A stretch of 41,806 nucleotides of DNA from Gammaproteobacteria bacterium (GTDB lineage Bacteria; Pseudomonadota; Gammaproteobacteria; Pseudomonadales; Halieaceae), in NCBI GenBank assembly GCA_030431585.1, contig JAUIIQ010000005.1, forward strand, positions 1-41,806. Direction: 5' to 3'. The notes under the pieces are model-generated. The model saw only the letters and a program-made list of their open reading frames with translations, was not told the origin of the DNA and did not search any database. Made by a program: the position numbers and the translations under genes. The first letter of the stretch is position 1. Each line of letters starts with the position of its first letter. Below, piece after piece: positions 11,050-17,988 of the stretch.

Positions 11050-11429
11050 ATCCAAACCCCCGCGAGCAGAATCAGTACGATAGACAGCACAATAACGATA
11101 CGTGCTCCGAGCACGCCCCCTTCCATGGACTCGCCGATGCCGAAGTCCATGATTACATGCTTGATGCCGGCCAGAGAGTGATAAATAAGAGCTGCTACAA
11201 CTCCCCAGATCACCAGCTTGGCGACGACGCTGTTGAGACACTCCTGCATGGCGGCAAAGCCTTCGGGGCCGGACAAGCTGTTATCCAGAAGCCAGAGGAG
11301 CACGGCCATGCCGACAAAGAGAGCGACGCCAGTGGCGCGGTGAGTAATGGACGCCCATGCGGTGATAGGGAGCCGCATAGTGCCTATGTCCAGGTTTACA
11401 GGACGGTTGTCTTTCACATTGGATACCAT
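11043..11429 (-). CDS. sdhC: Succinate dehydrogenase cytochrome b556 subunit
   Basis: Membrane anchor and heme-b-binding subunit of complex II and first gene of the sdhCDAB-sucAB-lpd-sucCD operon. Its 128 residues align nearly gap-free with E. coli SdhC from the start (MVSNVKDNRPVNLDIGT). The quinone-site Ser27 and Arg31 are in ASITHRATG, and heme-ligand His84 is in YHSLAGIKH. Three transmembrane spans are visible. The Shine-Dalgarno is poor (no clear AGGA within 12 nt of the ATG), so translation may depend on leader structure. Confidence 0.95.
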   Translation of the reverse strand: MVSNVKDNRPVNLDIGTMRLPITAWASITHRATGVALFVGMAVLLWLLDNSLSGPEGFAAMQECLNSVVAKLVIWGVVAALIYHSLAGIKHVIMDFGIGESMEGGVLGARIVIVLSIVLILLAGVWIW

Positions 11430-11464
11430 CGTTAGCGCCAGAAGGCTGTTAATGGGTACGGTAC

Positions 11465-11497
11465 GGGAACCTGTTCGGATTCCCGCCCGCGACGGGC
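11465..11497 (-). promoter_or_regulatory. Two adjacent hairpins in the sdhC leader
   Basis: The transcript from the sdhC promoter would carry a leader of about 80 nt. It contains two back-to-back stem-loops: GCCCG-TCG-CGGGC (11497-11485) and GGGAA...TTCCC (11484-11465). The last 35 nt before the ATG are less structured and contain only a weak ribosome site. This leader is a candidate target for small-RNA control, as known for sdh in other bacteria. That link is inference. Confidence 0.4.
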
Positions 11498-11517
11498 AGT
11501 CACCTAAAACGCGCGAA

Positions 11518-11546
11518 ATTATAAGGACTTAGCGCCTCGATTACAA
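11518..11546 (-). promoter_or_regulatory. Sigma-70 promoter of the sdh-suc operon
   Basis: On the minus strand TTGTAA (11546-11541) is followed after 17 nt by a perfect TATAAT (11523-11518). Transcription would start near 11511, giving an approximately 80-nt leader before sdhC. The 304-nt gene-free stretch 11430-11733 holds this promoter, the sdh leader and the divergent gltA promoter; I see no gene in it. Confidence 0.75.
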
Positions 11547-11669
11547 ACCCGCTGCACCTTTTGTCGCGATCTCTTGATCTACGCCAAACTTCGCCGAACG
11601 TGCACGATCAGCATTGGCGATTTTAGCGACGAGATAGCCGAAAGATAGGCGACTTTAGCCTAAGGTCGA

Positions 11670-11697
11670 TTGACAAAAGTGGTACAGACTCTATAGT
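11670..11697 (+). promoter_or_regulatory. Sigma-70 promoter of gltA
   Basis: A perfect -35 TTGACA (11670-11675), a 16-nt spacer and -10 TATAGT (11692-11697) lie upstream of gltA, with a predicted start near 11704 and a 30-nt leader. It is divergent from the sdhC promoter, with about 125 bp between the two -35 elements, space for shared regulators of the TCA cycle. Confidence 0.8.
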
Positions 11698-11733
11698 GAG
11701 CAGCCCACGGATTTATCAAGCAGGACCCCTTCT

Positions 11734-13023
11734 ATGAGCGACAAAAAAGCCACCCTATCCATCGACGGAATGGACGCTGCCATCGAGCTGCCAATCTACT
11801 CAGGGACTCTGGGCCCCGATGTTGTCGACGTAGGCGGTCTGACTGCCAAAGGCCTTTTTACCTTCGACCCCGGATTTGTCTCCACTGCCGCCTGCGAATC
11901 ACAGATTACCTATATTGACGGTGGTAAAGGTATTCTGTTGCATCGCGGCTACCCCATCGAACAGCTCGCGGAACATTCCGACTACCTTGAGACATGCTAC
12001 CTCCTGCTTTACGGAGAGTTGCCAACCAGGGAACAAAAAGAACAGTTTGTCAGCACCGTCACCAACCACACCATGGTGCACGAGCAACTGGTGCATTTCT
12101 TCAATGGTTTCCGTCGCGACTCACACCCCATGGCCATTATGTGTGGAGTGGTAGGCGCCTTGTCTGCCTTCTACCACGACTCACTGGATATTGCGGATGA
12201 ACACAGCCGCCAGGTTGCAGCCTTCCGGCTGATAGCGAAGATGCCAACCATTGCTGCCATGTGCTACAAGTTCTCCATAGGCCAGCCTTTCATGTACCCG
12301 GACAACAGCATGAGTTACGCGGAGAATTTCCTGCACATGATGTTCGGTGTTCCCTGTGAACCCAGCAACGTCAGCCCTGTTCTGGCCAATGCCATGGACA
12401 AGGTCTTCCTGCTGCATGCAGACCATGAGCAGAACGCCTCTACCTCTACAGTTCGTCTTGCCGGCTCATCTGGTGCCAACCCCTTCGCCTGCATAGCCGC
12501 CGGCATTGCCGCACTGTGGGGCCCCTCTCATGGCGGCGCCAATGAAGCCGTACTGAACATGCTCGAGGAAATTGGCGACGAATCAAGAATCGAAGAATTT
12601 GTTGCCCGCGCGAAAGACAAGGAGGACCCCTTCCGCCTTATGGGCTTCGGTCACCGCGTCTACAAGAATTTTGATCCCCGGGCCAAGGTTATGAAACAGG
12701 CCGCCGACGACGTACTGGCGGAACTGGGCCTGGAGGACGATCCCCTGCTGAGGATCGCCAAACGGCTGGAGCAGATTGCGCTTGAGGATGAGTATTTCGT
12801 GGAGAAAAAGCTCTACCCCAATGTCGACTTCTACTCTGGCATCATCTTGAAAGCGATTGGCATCCCCACCAGCATGTTCACCGTTATCTTTGCAGTGGGC
12901 CGCACCATAGGCTGGATCGCTCACTGGCATGAGATGATCAGCGGCAGCTACCGCATTGGCCGGCCCCGTCAGCTCTATACCGGGCACACCGAACGTGACT
13001 TTGTAGAACTGGACAAACGCTAG
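11734..13023 (+). CDS. gltA: Citrate synthase (type II)
   Basis: Condenses acetyl-CoA and oxaloacetate, the entry step of the TCA cycle. The 429 residues match the hexameric, NADH-sensitive type II class, with the N-terminal beta-rich extension (residues 1-50). The active-site residues are His266 ([12 protein letters not shown]), His307 ([15 protein letters not shown]) and Asp365 (YPNVDFYSG). AGGA is 8 nt before the ATG. It stands alone between its own promoter and terminator and faces away from the sdh operon, the same arrangement as in Pseudomonas. Confidence 0.97.
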   Translation: MSDKKATLSIDGMDAAIELPIYSGTLGPDVVDVGGLTAKGLFTFDPGFVSTAACESQITYIDGGKGILLHRGYPIEQLAEHSDYLETCYLLLYGELPTREQKEQFVSTVTNHTMVHEQLVHFFNGFRRDSHPMAIMCGVVGALSAFYHDSLDIADEHSRQVAAFRLIAKMPTIAAMCYKFSIGQPFMYPDNSMSYAENFLHMMFGVPCEPSNVSPVLANAMDKVFLLHADHEQNASTSTVRLAGSSGANPFACIAAGIAALWGPSHGGANEAVLNMLEEIGDESRIEEFVARAKDKEDPFRLMGFGHRVYKNFDPRAKVMKQAADDVLAELGLEDDPLLRIAKRLEQIALEDEYFVEKKLYPNVDFYSGIILKAIGIPTSMFTVIFAVGRTIGWIAHWHEMISGSYRIGRPRQLYTGHTERDFVELDKR

Positions 13024-13093
13024 CGGCCGGGCCAGCCATTCTTTTCTGTCCGGGATAGACACTGCGGGGCTGGCGTAACCGTCAGTACCCGGG

Positions 13094-13116
13094 AAAAGCC
13101 GCTTTGCGGCTTTTTT
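13094..13116 (+). terminator. Rho-independent terminator of gltA
   Basis: The stem AAAAGCCGC / GCGGCTTTT closes a TTT loop and continues into a run of six T. It lies 70 nt after the gltA stop codon. Confidence 0.92.
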
Positions 13117-13150
13117 CATTTGACCTGCCTGACAGCGAGTGCGTCGCAGC

Positions 13151-13180
13151 TTGGATGCCGGCGGCGCGGATGGCTACAAT
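13151..13180 (+). promoter_or_regulatory. Probable promoter of the ketoacyl synthase gene
   Basis: TTGGAT (13151-13156), an 18-nt spacer and TACAAT (13175-13180) lie between the gltA terminator and the next start codon, predicting a leader of about 30 nt. The -35 and -10 each differ slightly from consensus. Confidence 0.5.
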
Positions 13181-13215
13181 ACATGACAATCCACTTACAG
13201 TGAGTTAAAGCACCC

Positions 13216-14337
13216 ATGACTGATATCGTCATTAGCGGCACCGGGCTGTACACACCGCAAGATTCGATCAGCAATGAAGAACTCGTGGTGTCCTTCAATG
13301 CCTATGTAGAGCACTTCAACGCGGAAAACGCCGATGCTATCGCAGCCGGCGAAACCGCGGCCCTGCAGCCCTCCTCCGCCGAGTTCATTGAGAAAGCCTC
13401 GGGAATCAAGTCGCGGTTTGTGATGGATAAAGCCGGCATTCTTGATCCTCAAAGGATGACGCCGTATCTACCTGAGAGACCGAATGAAGACCAGTCCATA
13501 CAGTGTGAAATGGCCATCGCCGCAGCGGCCGAAGCCATGCAGCAGGCAGGCAAGACGGCGGCCGACATCGACGCCGTAATCGTGGCGGCCTCGAACATGC
13601 AACGCGCTTACCCAGCCATGGCAGTGGAAATTCAGGACGCCCTGGGCATCACCGGCTTTGGCTTTGACATGAATGTGGCATGTTCGTCCGCCACTTTCGG
13701 CATCCAACAGGCTCGCGACATGGTGTTATCCGGCAGTGCAAATTGCGTACTGATGCTCAACCCCGAGATTTGCAGCGGCCACTTGAACTTTCGCGATCGT
13801 GATTCTCACTTCATTTTCGGTGATGTGTGCACCGCTGTAATTATCGAACGGGCTGACACCGCCACCTCGGATCAGCAGTACTATGTCGTCGACAGTAAAC
13901 TGCAGACCATTTACTCCAATAACATCCGCAATAATTTTGGCTTCCTCAACCGCTGCGATGAATCTGGCGTTGGCACGCCGGATAAACTATTTGTTCAGGA
14001 GGGCCGCAAGGTCTTCAAGGAAGTCTGTCCCGCAGTGGCAAAACAGATTTCAGACCAGCTGCAAGCACTTGATATCGCGCCAGAGAGGCTCAAACGCATG
14101 TGGTTGCACCAGGCCAACCTCAGCATGAACCAGTTAATCTCCCGACGGGTTCTGGGTCGCGAAGCGCGGGAAGACGAAGCACCAACGATACTCGATGAGT
14201 ATGCCAACACCAGTTCCGCCGGCTCTGTCATTGCGTTCCACAAACATCGGGCAGACATGCAGGCCGGCGACCTCGGAGTACTGTGTTCTTTCGGTGCTGG
14301 CTATTCCATCGGCAGCGTGGTGTTGAAAAAACGTTAG
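13216..14337 (+). CDS. 3-oxoacyl-ACP synthase III family protein (FabH-like)
   Basis: Thiolase-fold condensing enzyme, 373 residues, longer than E. coli FabH (317). The catalytic triad is complete: Cys156 in NVACSSATFG, His298 in WLHQANLSMNQ and Asn331 in EYANTSSAGS. An insertion relative to FabH (about residues 30-95) may shape the acyl pocket. It resembles the Pseudomonas aeruginosa PA3286-type enzyme, which condenses medium-chain acyl-CoA with malonyl-ACP and so feeds beta-oxidation products into synthesis. That assignment is from memory of the family and is inferential. No other lipid gene is adjacent. It has its own promoter and a weak ribosome site. OleA and other FabH paralogues are alternatives. 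Confidence 0.82.
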   Translation: MTDIVISGTGLYTPQDSISNEELVVSFNAYVEHFNAENADAIAAGETAALQPSSAEFIEKASGIKSRFVMDKAGILDPQRMTPYLPERPNEDQSIQCEMAIAAAAEAMQQAGKTAADIDAVIVAASNMQRAYPAMAVEIQDALGITGFGFDMNVACSSATFGIQQARDMVLSGSANCVLMLNPEICSGHLNFRDRDSHFIFGDVCTAVIIERADTATSDQQYYVVDSKLQTIYSNNIRNNFGFLNRCDESGVGTPDKLFVQEGRKVFKEVCPAVAKQISDQLQALDIAPERLKRMWLHQANLSMNQLISRRVLGREAREDEAPTILDEYANTSSAGSVIAFHKHRADMQAGDLGVLCSFGAGYSIGSVVLKKR

Positions 14338-14349
14338 GATGCCGACGCG

Positions 14350-14368
14350 GCTGGCAGGAGCCGCCAGC
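14350..14368. other. Hairpin between convergent genes
   Basis: GCTGGC and GCCAGC enclose a 7-nt loop in the 30-nt gap between the convergent ketoacyl synthase and hisC genes, touching the hisC stop codon. It lacks a T-run on either strand. A weak bidirectional stop signal is the most that can be said. Confidence 0.35.
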
Positions 14369-15423
14369 TAGATCAGTGTTTTCAGCACCGCGAGCAACTC
14401 ATCCATGTCATTGTCGGTACCAATACTGATGCGCAGAAACTCGTCGACACGGGGCTTGTTGAAGTAGCGAACGATTATTTGTCTCTCGCGCAACGCGGCG
14501 AACAGTTCCCCCGCCGCTTGCCGGGCATGGCGCACGAACAGGAAGTTTGCCGCAGAGGGCAGCACTTCAAAGCCCATTTCCTTCAGCTCAGCGACAACGC
14601 GGGTCCGTGTCTCAATTACACGTCCTGTGCAGTGCTGCAGCCATTCCTCGTCCCTGAGCGAGGCCAGCATAGTCTGCTGCGCGACCACATCAAGCGGGTA
14701 GGAATTGAAGGAATCCTTGACCCGCGACAGCCCCTCGATGAGGTCCCTGTGGCCGAAGGCAGCACCAACGCGCATGCCGGCCAGTGAGCGCGACTTGGAT
14801 GCTGTCTGAACCACCAGCAGATTGTCATGTTGCTGGATCAAACCCGTGGCTGATTCCCCGCCAAAATCAATGTAGGCCTCGTCGACAACGACCACAGAGT
14901 CTGTGTGCATTGCCAGCAGGCTGCTTATGTCACTCAGGGGCAGGATCATGCCCGTGGGTGCATTGGGATTGGGAATGATGACACCTCCAGCAGGACGGTC
15001 GTAGTCTTCAACCACAACGCTGAAATCGTCACGCAGGGCTACCGTCGCATAGGGTAGACCATACAGCTCACACCATACCGGATAGAAACTGTAGCTGATG
15101 TCGGGAAACAGCAGGGGCTGGTCCTGTTTTAGCAGCGCCTGAAACGTGTGAGCCAGTACTTCATCTGACCCGTTACCCAGAAACACCTGATCTGCCTGCA
15201 AACCTTCGCGCGAAGCCCAGGCAGACCTGAGCTCGCTGGACTCCGGGTCTGGATAACGACGCAGTTGATCACCGTTGATTTCCGCTAACGCCGCCAGCAC
15301 GCCAGGGGCCGGGCCGTACGGGTTTTCGTTGGTGTTGAGTTTAATCAGACGGGCACCCCGCGGCTGTTCGCCAGGAACATAGGGCGTAAGCGAGCTTGCC
15401 AGGTCACTCCAAAAACGGCTCAT
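14368..15423 (-). CDS. hisC: Histidinol-phosphate aminotransferase
   Basis: Pyridoxal-phosphate fold-type I aminotransferase making L-histidinol phosphate from imidazole-acetol phosphate. The 351 residues carry the N-terminal LNTNENPYGP motif, GNGSDEVLAH, Asn154 (NPNAPTG), Asp181 and Tyr184 (VVVDEAYIDF), the Schiff-base Lys210 (TASKSRSLAGMR) and Arg219. Other his genes are not adjacent, so this could be a dispersed hisC or a second aromatic/HisC-type paralogue. A weak upstream promoter is possible (TACAAT at 15461-15456 with a poor -35). GAAGGA lies about 11 nt before the ATG. Confidence 0.9.
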   Translation of the reverse strand: MSRFWSDLASSLTPYVPGEQPRGARLIKLNTNENPYGPAPGVLAALAEINGDQLRRYPDPESSELRSAWASREGLQADQVFLGNGSDEVLAHTFQALLKQDQPLLFPDISYSFYPVWCELYGLPYATVALRDDFSVVVEDYDRPAGGVIIPNPNAPTGMILPLSDISSLLAMHTDSVVVVDEAYIDFGGESATGLIQQHDNLLVVQTASKSRSLAGMRVGAAFGHRDLIEGLSRVKDSFNSYPLDVVAQQTMLASLRDEEWLQHCTGRVIETRTRVVAELKEMGFEVLPSAANFLFVRHARQAAGELFAALRERQIIVRYFNKPRVDEFLRISIGTDNDMDELLAVLKTLI

Positions 15424-15483
15424 GTGGTTGAGGTTCCTTCGCTGCGAGGCTTGAAATTGTAACTCAAGAGAAACTTCAGGCGT

Positions 15484-15508
15484 AAAAAAACCCGGCAGAG
15501 CCGGGTTT
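15484..15508 (-). terminator. Rho-independent terminator of tRNA-Glu
   Basis: On the minus strand AAACCCGGC and GCCGGGTTT pair around a TCT loop and run into further T, giving a 7-T tract. It begins 6 nt after the tRNA CCA end and separates the tRNA from hisC. Confidence 0.92.
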
Positions 15509-15514
15509 CGAAAA

Positions 15515-15590
15515 TGGCATCCCGTAGGGGGTTCGAACCCCTGTTACCGCCGTGAAAGGGCGGTGTCCTAGACCACTAGACGAACGGGAC
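15515..15590 (-). tRNA. tRNA-Glu (anticodon TTC)
   Basis: A 76-nt cloverleaf with encoded CCA. The acceptor stem pairs GTCCCGT with ACGGGAT (with a terminal G-T type pair). The anticodon loop CTTTCAC gives TTC at 15556-15554, and the T-arm carries GGTTCGAACCCC. It is close to E. coli tRNA-Glu along most of its length, including the anticodon stem CCGCC/GGCGG. Confidence 0.97.
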
Positions 15591-15619
15591 ACAGTGGTCT
15601 GGCATTGCCAGAAGCGCGC

Positions 15620-15647
15620 ATTATAAGGAACGCAACGTGCAATGCAA
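15620..15647 (-). promoter_or_regulatory. tRNA-Glu promoter with GC-rich discriminator
   Basis: On the minus strand TTGCAT (15647-15642), a 16-nt spacer and a perfect TATAAT (15625-15620) are followed immediately by GCGCGC. A GC-rich discriminator is typical of stable-RNA promoters under ppGpp control. A hairpin TCTGGC-ATT-GCCAGA (15598-15612) lies in the pre-tRNA leader. Confidence 0.75.
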
Positions 15648-15907
15648 CTGTTAGCCGCATTTTTTACTACGCAGAAAAAAACTGTACGAGAGGACGCCGG
15701 AAATCACCTGCCGATGCGCCGCAGTGACTCGCGCACTGCACTGGACTACAGTCTGGTATTAAGCGTGGTATCGAGCAGTGAACGGCAGTATTCAGCGAAT
15801 GCAGCGACCGCCAATGACAGCGGGCGCTTAACGGAAATGTGGGGGCCTGGATGGCGGTCTGACAGGGAATTAGTGAGGCACCACAATGTGAGGCCTCGTT
15901 TCATGTA
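15648..15907. other. Gene-free stretch
   Basis: I see no convincing gene, RNA or terminator here. Together with the tRNA and its flanks it makes up the long non-coding interval between hisC and the small membrane-peptide gene. A 97-codon plus-strand frame across it (15642-15935) lacks a ribosome site and a recognisable fold and is not called. Confidence 0.5.
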
Positions 15908-16033
15908 TCAGCCTATCAGACCAACAAGAATATAGCTTATAGCGATGACACCCACCGCTTCCATAACAAGATAGTGCAGGCCTATTCTGGGAGAACGGCC
16001 ACCCAGTTCGTTTTTTGCTGCGCGCAAATTCAT
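15908..16033 (-). CDS. Putative 41-residue single-span membrane peptide
   Basis: A short frame of 41 codons ending in TGA. A basic N terminus (MNLRAAKNELGGRSPRIG) is followed by a continuous hydrophobic stretch from about residue 19 to 41, enough for one transmembrane helix, with the C terminus at the membrane (ILVGLIG). A GTGAG ribosome site lies 8 nt before the ATG. A good promoter (TTGTCA, 17 nt, TATACA) is placed about 30 nt upstream, shared with the divergent ribbon-helix-helix gene. I do not recognise a family. A regulatory miniprotein or a type I-like toxic peptide are possibilities. Being short, it could also be non-coding; the promoter and the charge pattern favour a gene. Confidence 0.5.
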   Translation of the reverse strand: MNLRAAKNELGGRSPRIGLHYLVMEAVGVIAISYILVGLIG

Positions 16034-16061
16034 CTACGGTACTCACTCACCTGATAGTTGT

Positions 16062-16111
16062 TGTATATACATAATGTACACCGCTGACAACGTGTTTTCA
16101 ATGTATATACA
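16062..16111. promoter_or_regulatory. Symmetrical divergent promoter with twin TGTATATACA operators
   Basis: Two identical 10-bp palindromes TGTATATACA lie at 16062-16071 and 16102-16111, 40 bp centre to centre (about four helical turns). Midway are overlapping, back-to-back -35 elements: CTGACA (16084-16089, plus) and TTGTCA (16090-16085, minus). Each -10 TATACA falls inside one palindrome: 16106-16111 for the plus strand after 16 nt, and 16067-16062 for the minus strand after 17 nt. A protein bound to the palindromes would block both promoters. The adjacent ribbon-helix-helix protein is the obvious candidate; that is inference. Confidence 0.65.
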
Positions 16112-16157
16112 TGTGGTAAAGTACCAATCCCTGCAGGAGCCCGAAAAGCATTCATTC

Positions 16158-16328
16158 ATGTCTAAAACCAAAATCCTGAATATCCGGATAGACCCGGAGC
16201 TCAAGAAAAAAGCCAAAAAGCTGGCAGAGGCCGACGGGCGCTCCCTGTCTAACTGGGTGACCAAACTGATCAGCTCGACGGTGAAAGCCGAGGAATCGGA
16301 GAGCAGAAAGCATAAGGACGAAAAATAG
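16158..16328 (+). CDS. Ribbon-helix-helix (Arc-type) DNA-binding protein
   Basis: Fifty-six residues with the Arc/MetJ fold pattern: a beta-strand with alternating exposed residues (KTKILNIRID, 3-12), helix A (PELKKKAKKLAEADG, 13-27) and helix B (SLSNWVTKLISSTVK, 29-43), then a charged tail. The frame is open further upstream (16074), but that part would run through the promoter, so the ATG just before the strand is preferred. Its ribosome site is weak (AGGAG is 18 nt away), which may keep expression low. It probably autoregulates through the twin palindromes and controls the divergent membrane peptide. No toxin of a known type II family is next to it, so an orphan antitoxin is an alternative reading. 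Confidence 0.8.
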   Translation: MSKTKILNIRIDPELKKKAKKLAEADGRSLSNWVTKLISSTVKAEESESRKHKDEK

Positions 16329-16351
16329 CGGCTTGCGCCACGCGAGGGCTT

Positions 16352-17065
16352 TCAGAGAAAGCGTTCCTGAATCTCCTTCAGGCTGAGATGTCGCACGTCC
16401 GACCCCTTCACAAGAAACACTACCTCTTCGCAAATGTTCACCGCGTGGTCGCCGATCCGCTCCAGCGCACGGGCGCACCAGTTCACGCGCAGGAGACTCT
16501 TGACGGAAGCCGGCTCTTCCATCATGTGGGTGATAGACAGCCTGGTAAGCGCCTCAAACTCGTTATCTATATCCGGGTCCTTCGCAGCGGTCTCGATCGC
16601 TGCGGCCACATCCATGCGTGCAAATGCGTCCAGAGAGCCGTGCAGTATGTCGATGGCGCTCTTGCCGAGATGCTTGGTTTCGCTGCGGAACGTGGTTCGA
16701 TCGCGGCCATCCGCCAGGGTCTTCACCAGCCGGCCAATTTTCTCTGCCTCGTCCCCGATTCGTTCCAGGTCTGCAGCCATTCTGATTATGGCTACCACGA
16801 CCCTGAGATCACTGGCCGCAGGTTGTCGCAGCGCCAGGATATCCGTGCAGCGGGCGTTGATATCAACTTCCATCGCATTGACTTTATGATCGGATGAGGC
16901 GACCTCCTCCGCCATATCCAGGTCCAGCTTCACCAGGGCCTTGAGGGCCTTGCGGCATTGCCCTTCAACCAGGCCACCCATTTCCAGAACGCGGGCCCGA
17001 ATGTCCTCCAGCTCCTGGTTGTACTTCTGCGATGTGTGCTGATCCAGATGCAGATTGTCGTCCAT
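16352..17065 (-). CDS. phoU: Phosphate-specific transport accessory protein PhoU (first copy)
   Basis: Negative regulator linking the Pst transporter to PhoR and controlling phosphate uptake. The 237 residues form two PhoU repeats, each with the acidic metal-binding signature: DLERIGDEAEKI in the first and ALERIGDHAVNICEE in the second. The frame can be extended 2 codons to a TTG, but the ATG at 17065 has AGGAG exactly 8 nt upstream. It is the last gene of pstSCAB-phoU, about 16 nt after pstB, the classical position. A second, distinct phoU lies upstream (22018-22740). Confidence 0.94.
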   Translation of the reverse strand: MDDNLHLDQHTSQKYNQELEDIRARVLEMGGLVEGQCRKALKALVKLDLDMAEEVASSDHKVNAMEVDINARCTDILALRQPAASDLRVVVAIIRMAADLERIGDEAEKIGRLVKTLADGRDRTTFRSETKHLGKSAIDILHGSLDAFARMDVAAAIETAAKDPDIDNEFEALTRLSITHMMEEPASVKSLLRVNWCARALERIGDHAVNICEEVVFLVKGSDVRHLSLKEIQERFL

Positions 17066-17081
17066 CAGCAATACTCCTGAT

Positions 17082-17954
17082 CTAGCCGAAGCGGCCGGTG
17101 ATGTAGTTCTCAGTCAGTTCATGACGGGGCATGGTGAAGATCTGCTTGGTGTCGCCCACCTCGATCAACTTGCCCAGATGGAAATAGGCAGTGCGCTGTG
17201 ACACGCGCGCAGCCTGCTGCATCGAATGCGTGACGATGGCGATGGTAAAGCGCTCTTTAAGTTCATCGATGAGTTCTTCTATCCGTGCTGTTGCTATCGG
17301 GTCAAGCGCGGAACAGGGCTCATCCATGAGTATGACCTCAGGACTGACAGCGATAGCCCTGGCAATACAAAGTCGCTGCTGCTGACCGCCTGACAAGCCC
17401 GTACCGGGCTGATCCAGTACGTCTTTCACTTCTTCCCACAAACTCGCCCGGCGCAAGCTGGTTTCCACTATTTCATCCATCTCTGCCTTGCTGTGGGCCA
17501 GGCCATGAATGCGTGGCCCATAGGCGACGTTCTCGTAGATAGACTTGGGGAAGGGGTTGGGTTTCTGGAACACCATGCCCACGCGCGCGCGAAGCAGCAC
17601 GGTGTCCTGGCCCGACCCATATATATCCTCGCCGTCCAGCTGAATATCCCCGTGCACTCGGCATATTGGGATGATGTCATTCATACGGTTCAGTGAGCGC
17701 AGGAACGTGGATTTGCCACAGCCAGAGGGCCCGATCATGGACAATACTTCGTTTTCACCAATATCCAGGGATACATCCATGATCGCCTGCTTCTCGCCAT
17801 AGTACACATTGACGTTGCGGGCAGACATTTTGGCATTTTCCACGTAGGGCTCGCCTATGGTCTGGTAATCGGCAACATCCACGTGGTCTTGCACGTCCAG
17901 CCCTACAGCCTCCTGCGGTACGGCTCCGTAAGCTTTGGCATCGGCAGTCGTCAT
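17082..17954 (-). CDS. pstB: Phosphate ABC transporter ATP-binding protein
   Basis: ATPase of the high-affinity phosphate importer, at the cytoplasmic face of the PstCA channel. The 290 residues show Walker [10 protein letters not shown] (75-83), the Q-loop segment [20 protein letters not shown] typical of PstB, the signature LSGGQQQR and Walker [14 protein letters not shown]. About 40 extra N-terminal residues precede the core, compared with E. coli PstB (257), with no recognisable domain. AAGGGA lies about 8 nt upstream of the ATG. Confidence 0.96.
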   Translation of the reverse strand: MTTADAKAYGAVPQEAVGLDVQDHVDVADYQTIGEPYVENAKMSARNVNVYYGEKQAIMDVSLDIGENEVLSMIGPSGCGKSTFLRSLNRMNDIIPICRVHGDIQLDGEDIYGSGQDTVLLRARVGMVFQKPNPFPKSIYENVAYGPRIHGLAHSKAEMDEIVETSLRRASLWEEVKDVLDQPGTGLSGGQQQRLCIARAIAVSPEVILMDEPCSALDPIATARIEELIDELKERFTIAIVTHSMQQAARVSQRTAYFHLGKLIEVGDTKQIFTMPRHELTENYITGRFG

Positions 17955-17988
17955 CGTTCAGTCCCTTGCAGTAGCGTGGCTACTGGTT

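Noticed and set aside
10690-11241. Upstream-extended sdhD start
   Set aside because: The extra 64 codons lie entirely inside sdhC and do not resemble SdhD. The ATG at 11049 gives the expected length and membrane topology.
15642-15935. 97-codon plus-strand frame between tRNA-Glu and the peptide gene
   Set aside because: No ribosome site and no fold or membrane pattern. Its start overlaps the -35 region of the tRNA promoter, and its end overlaps the better supported minus-strand peptide gene.
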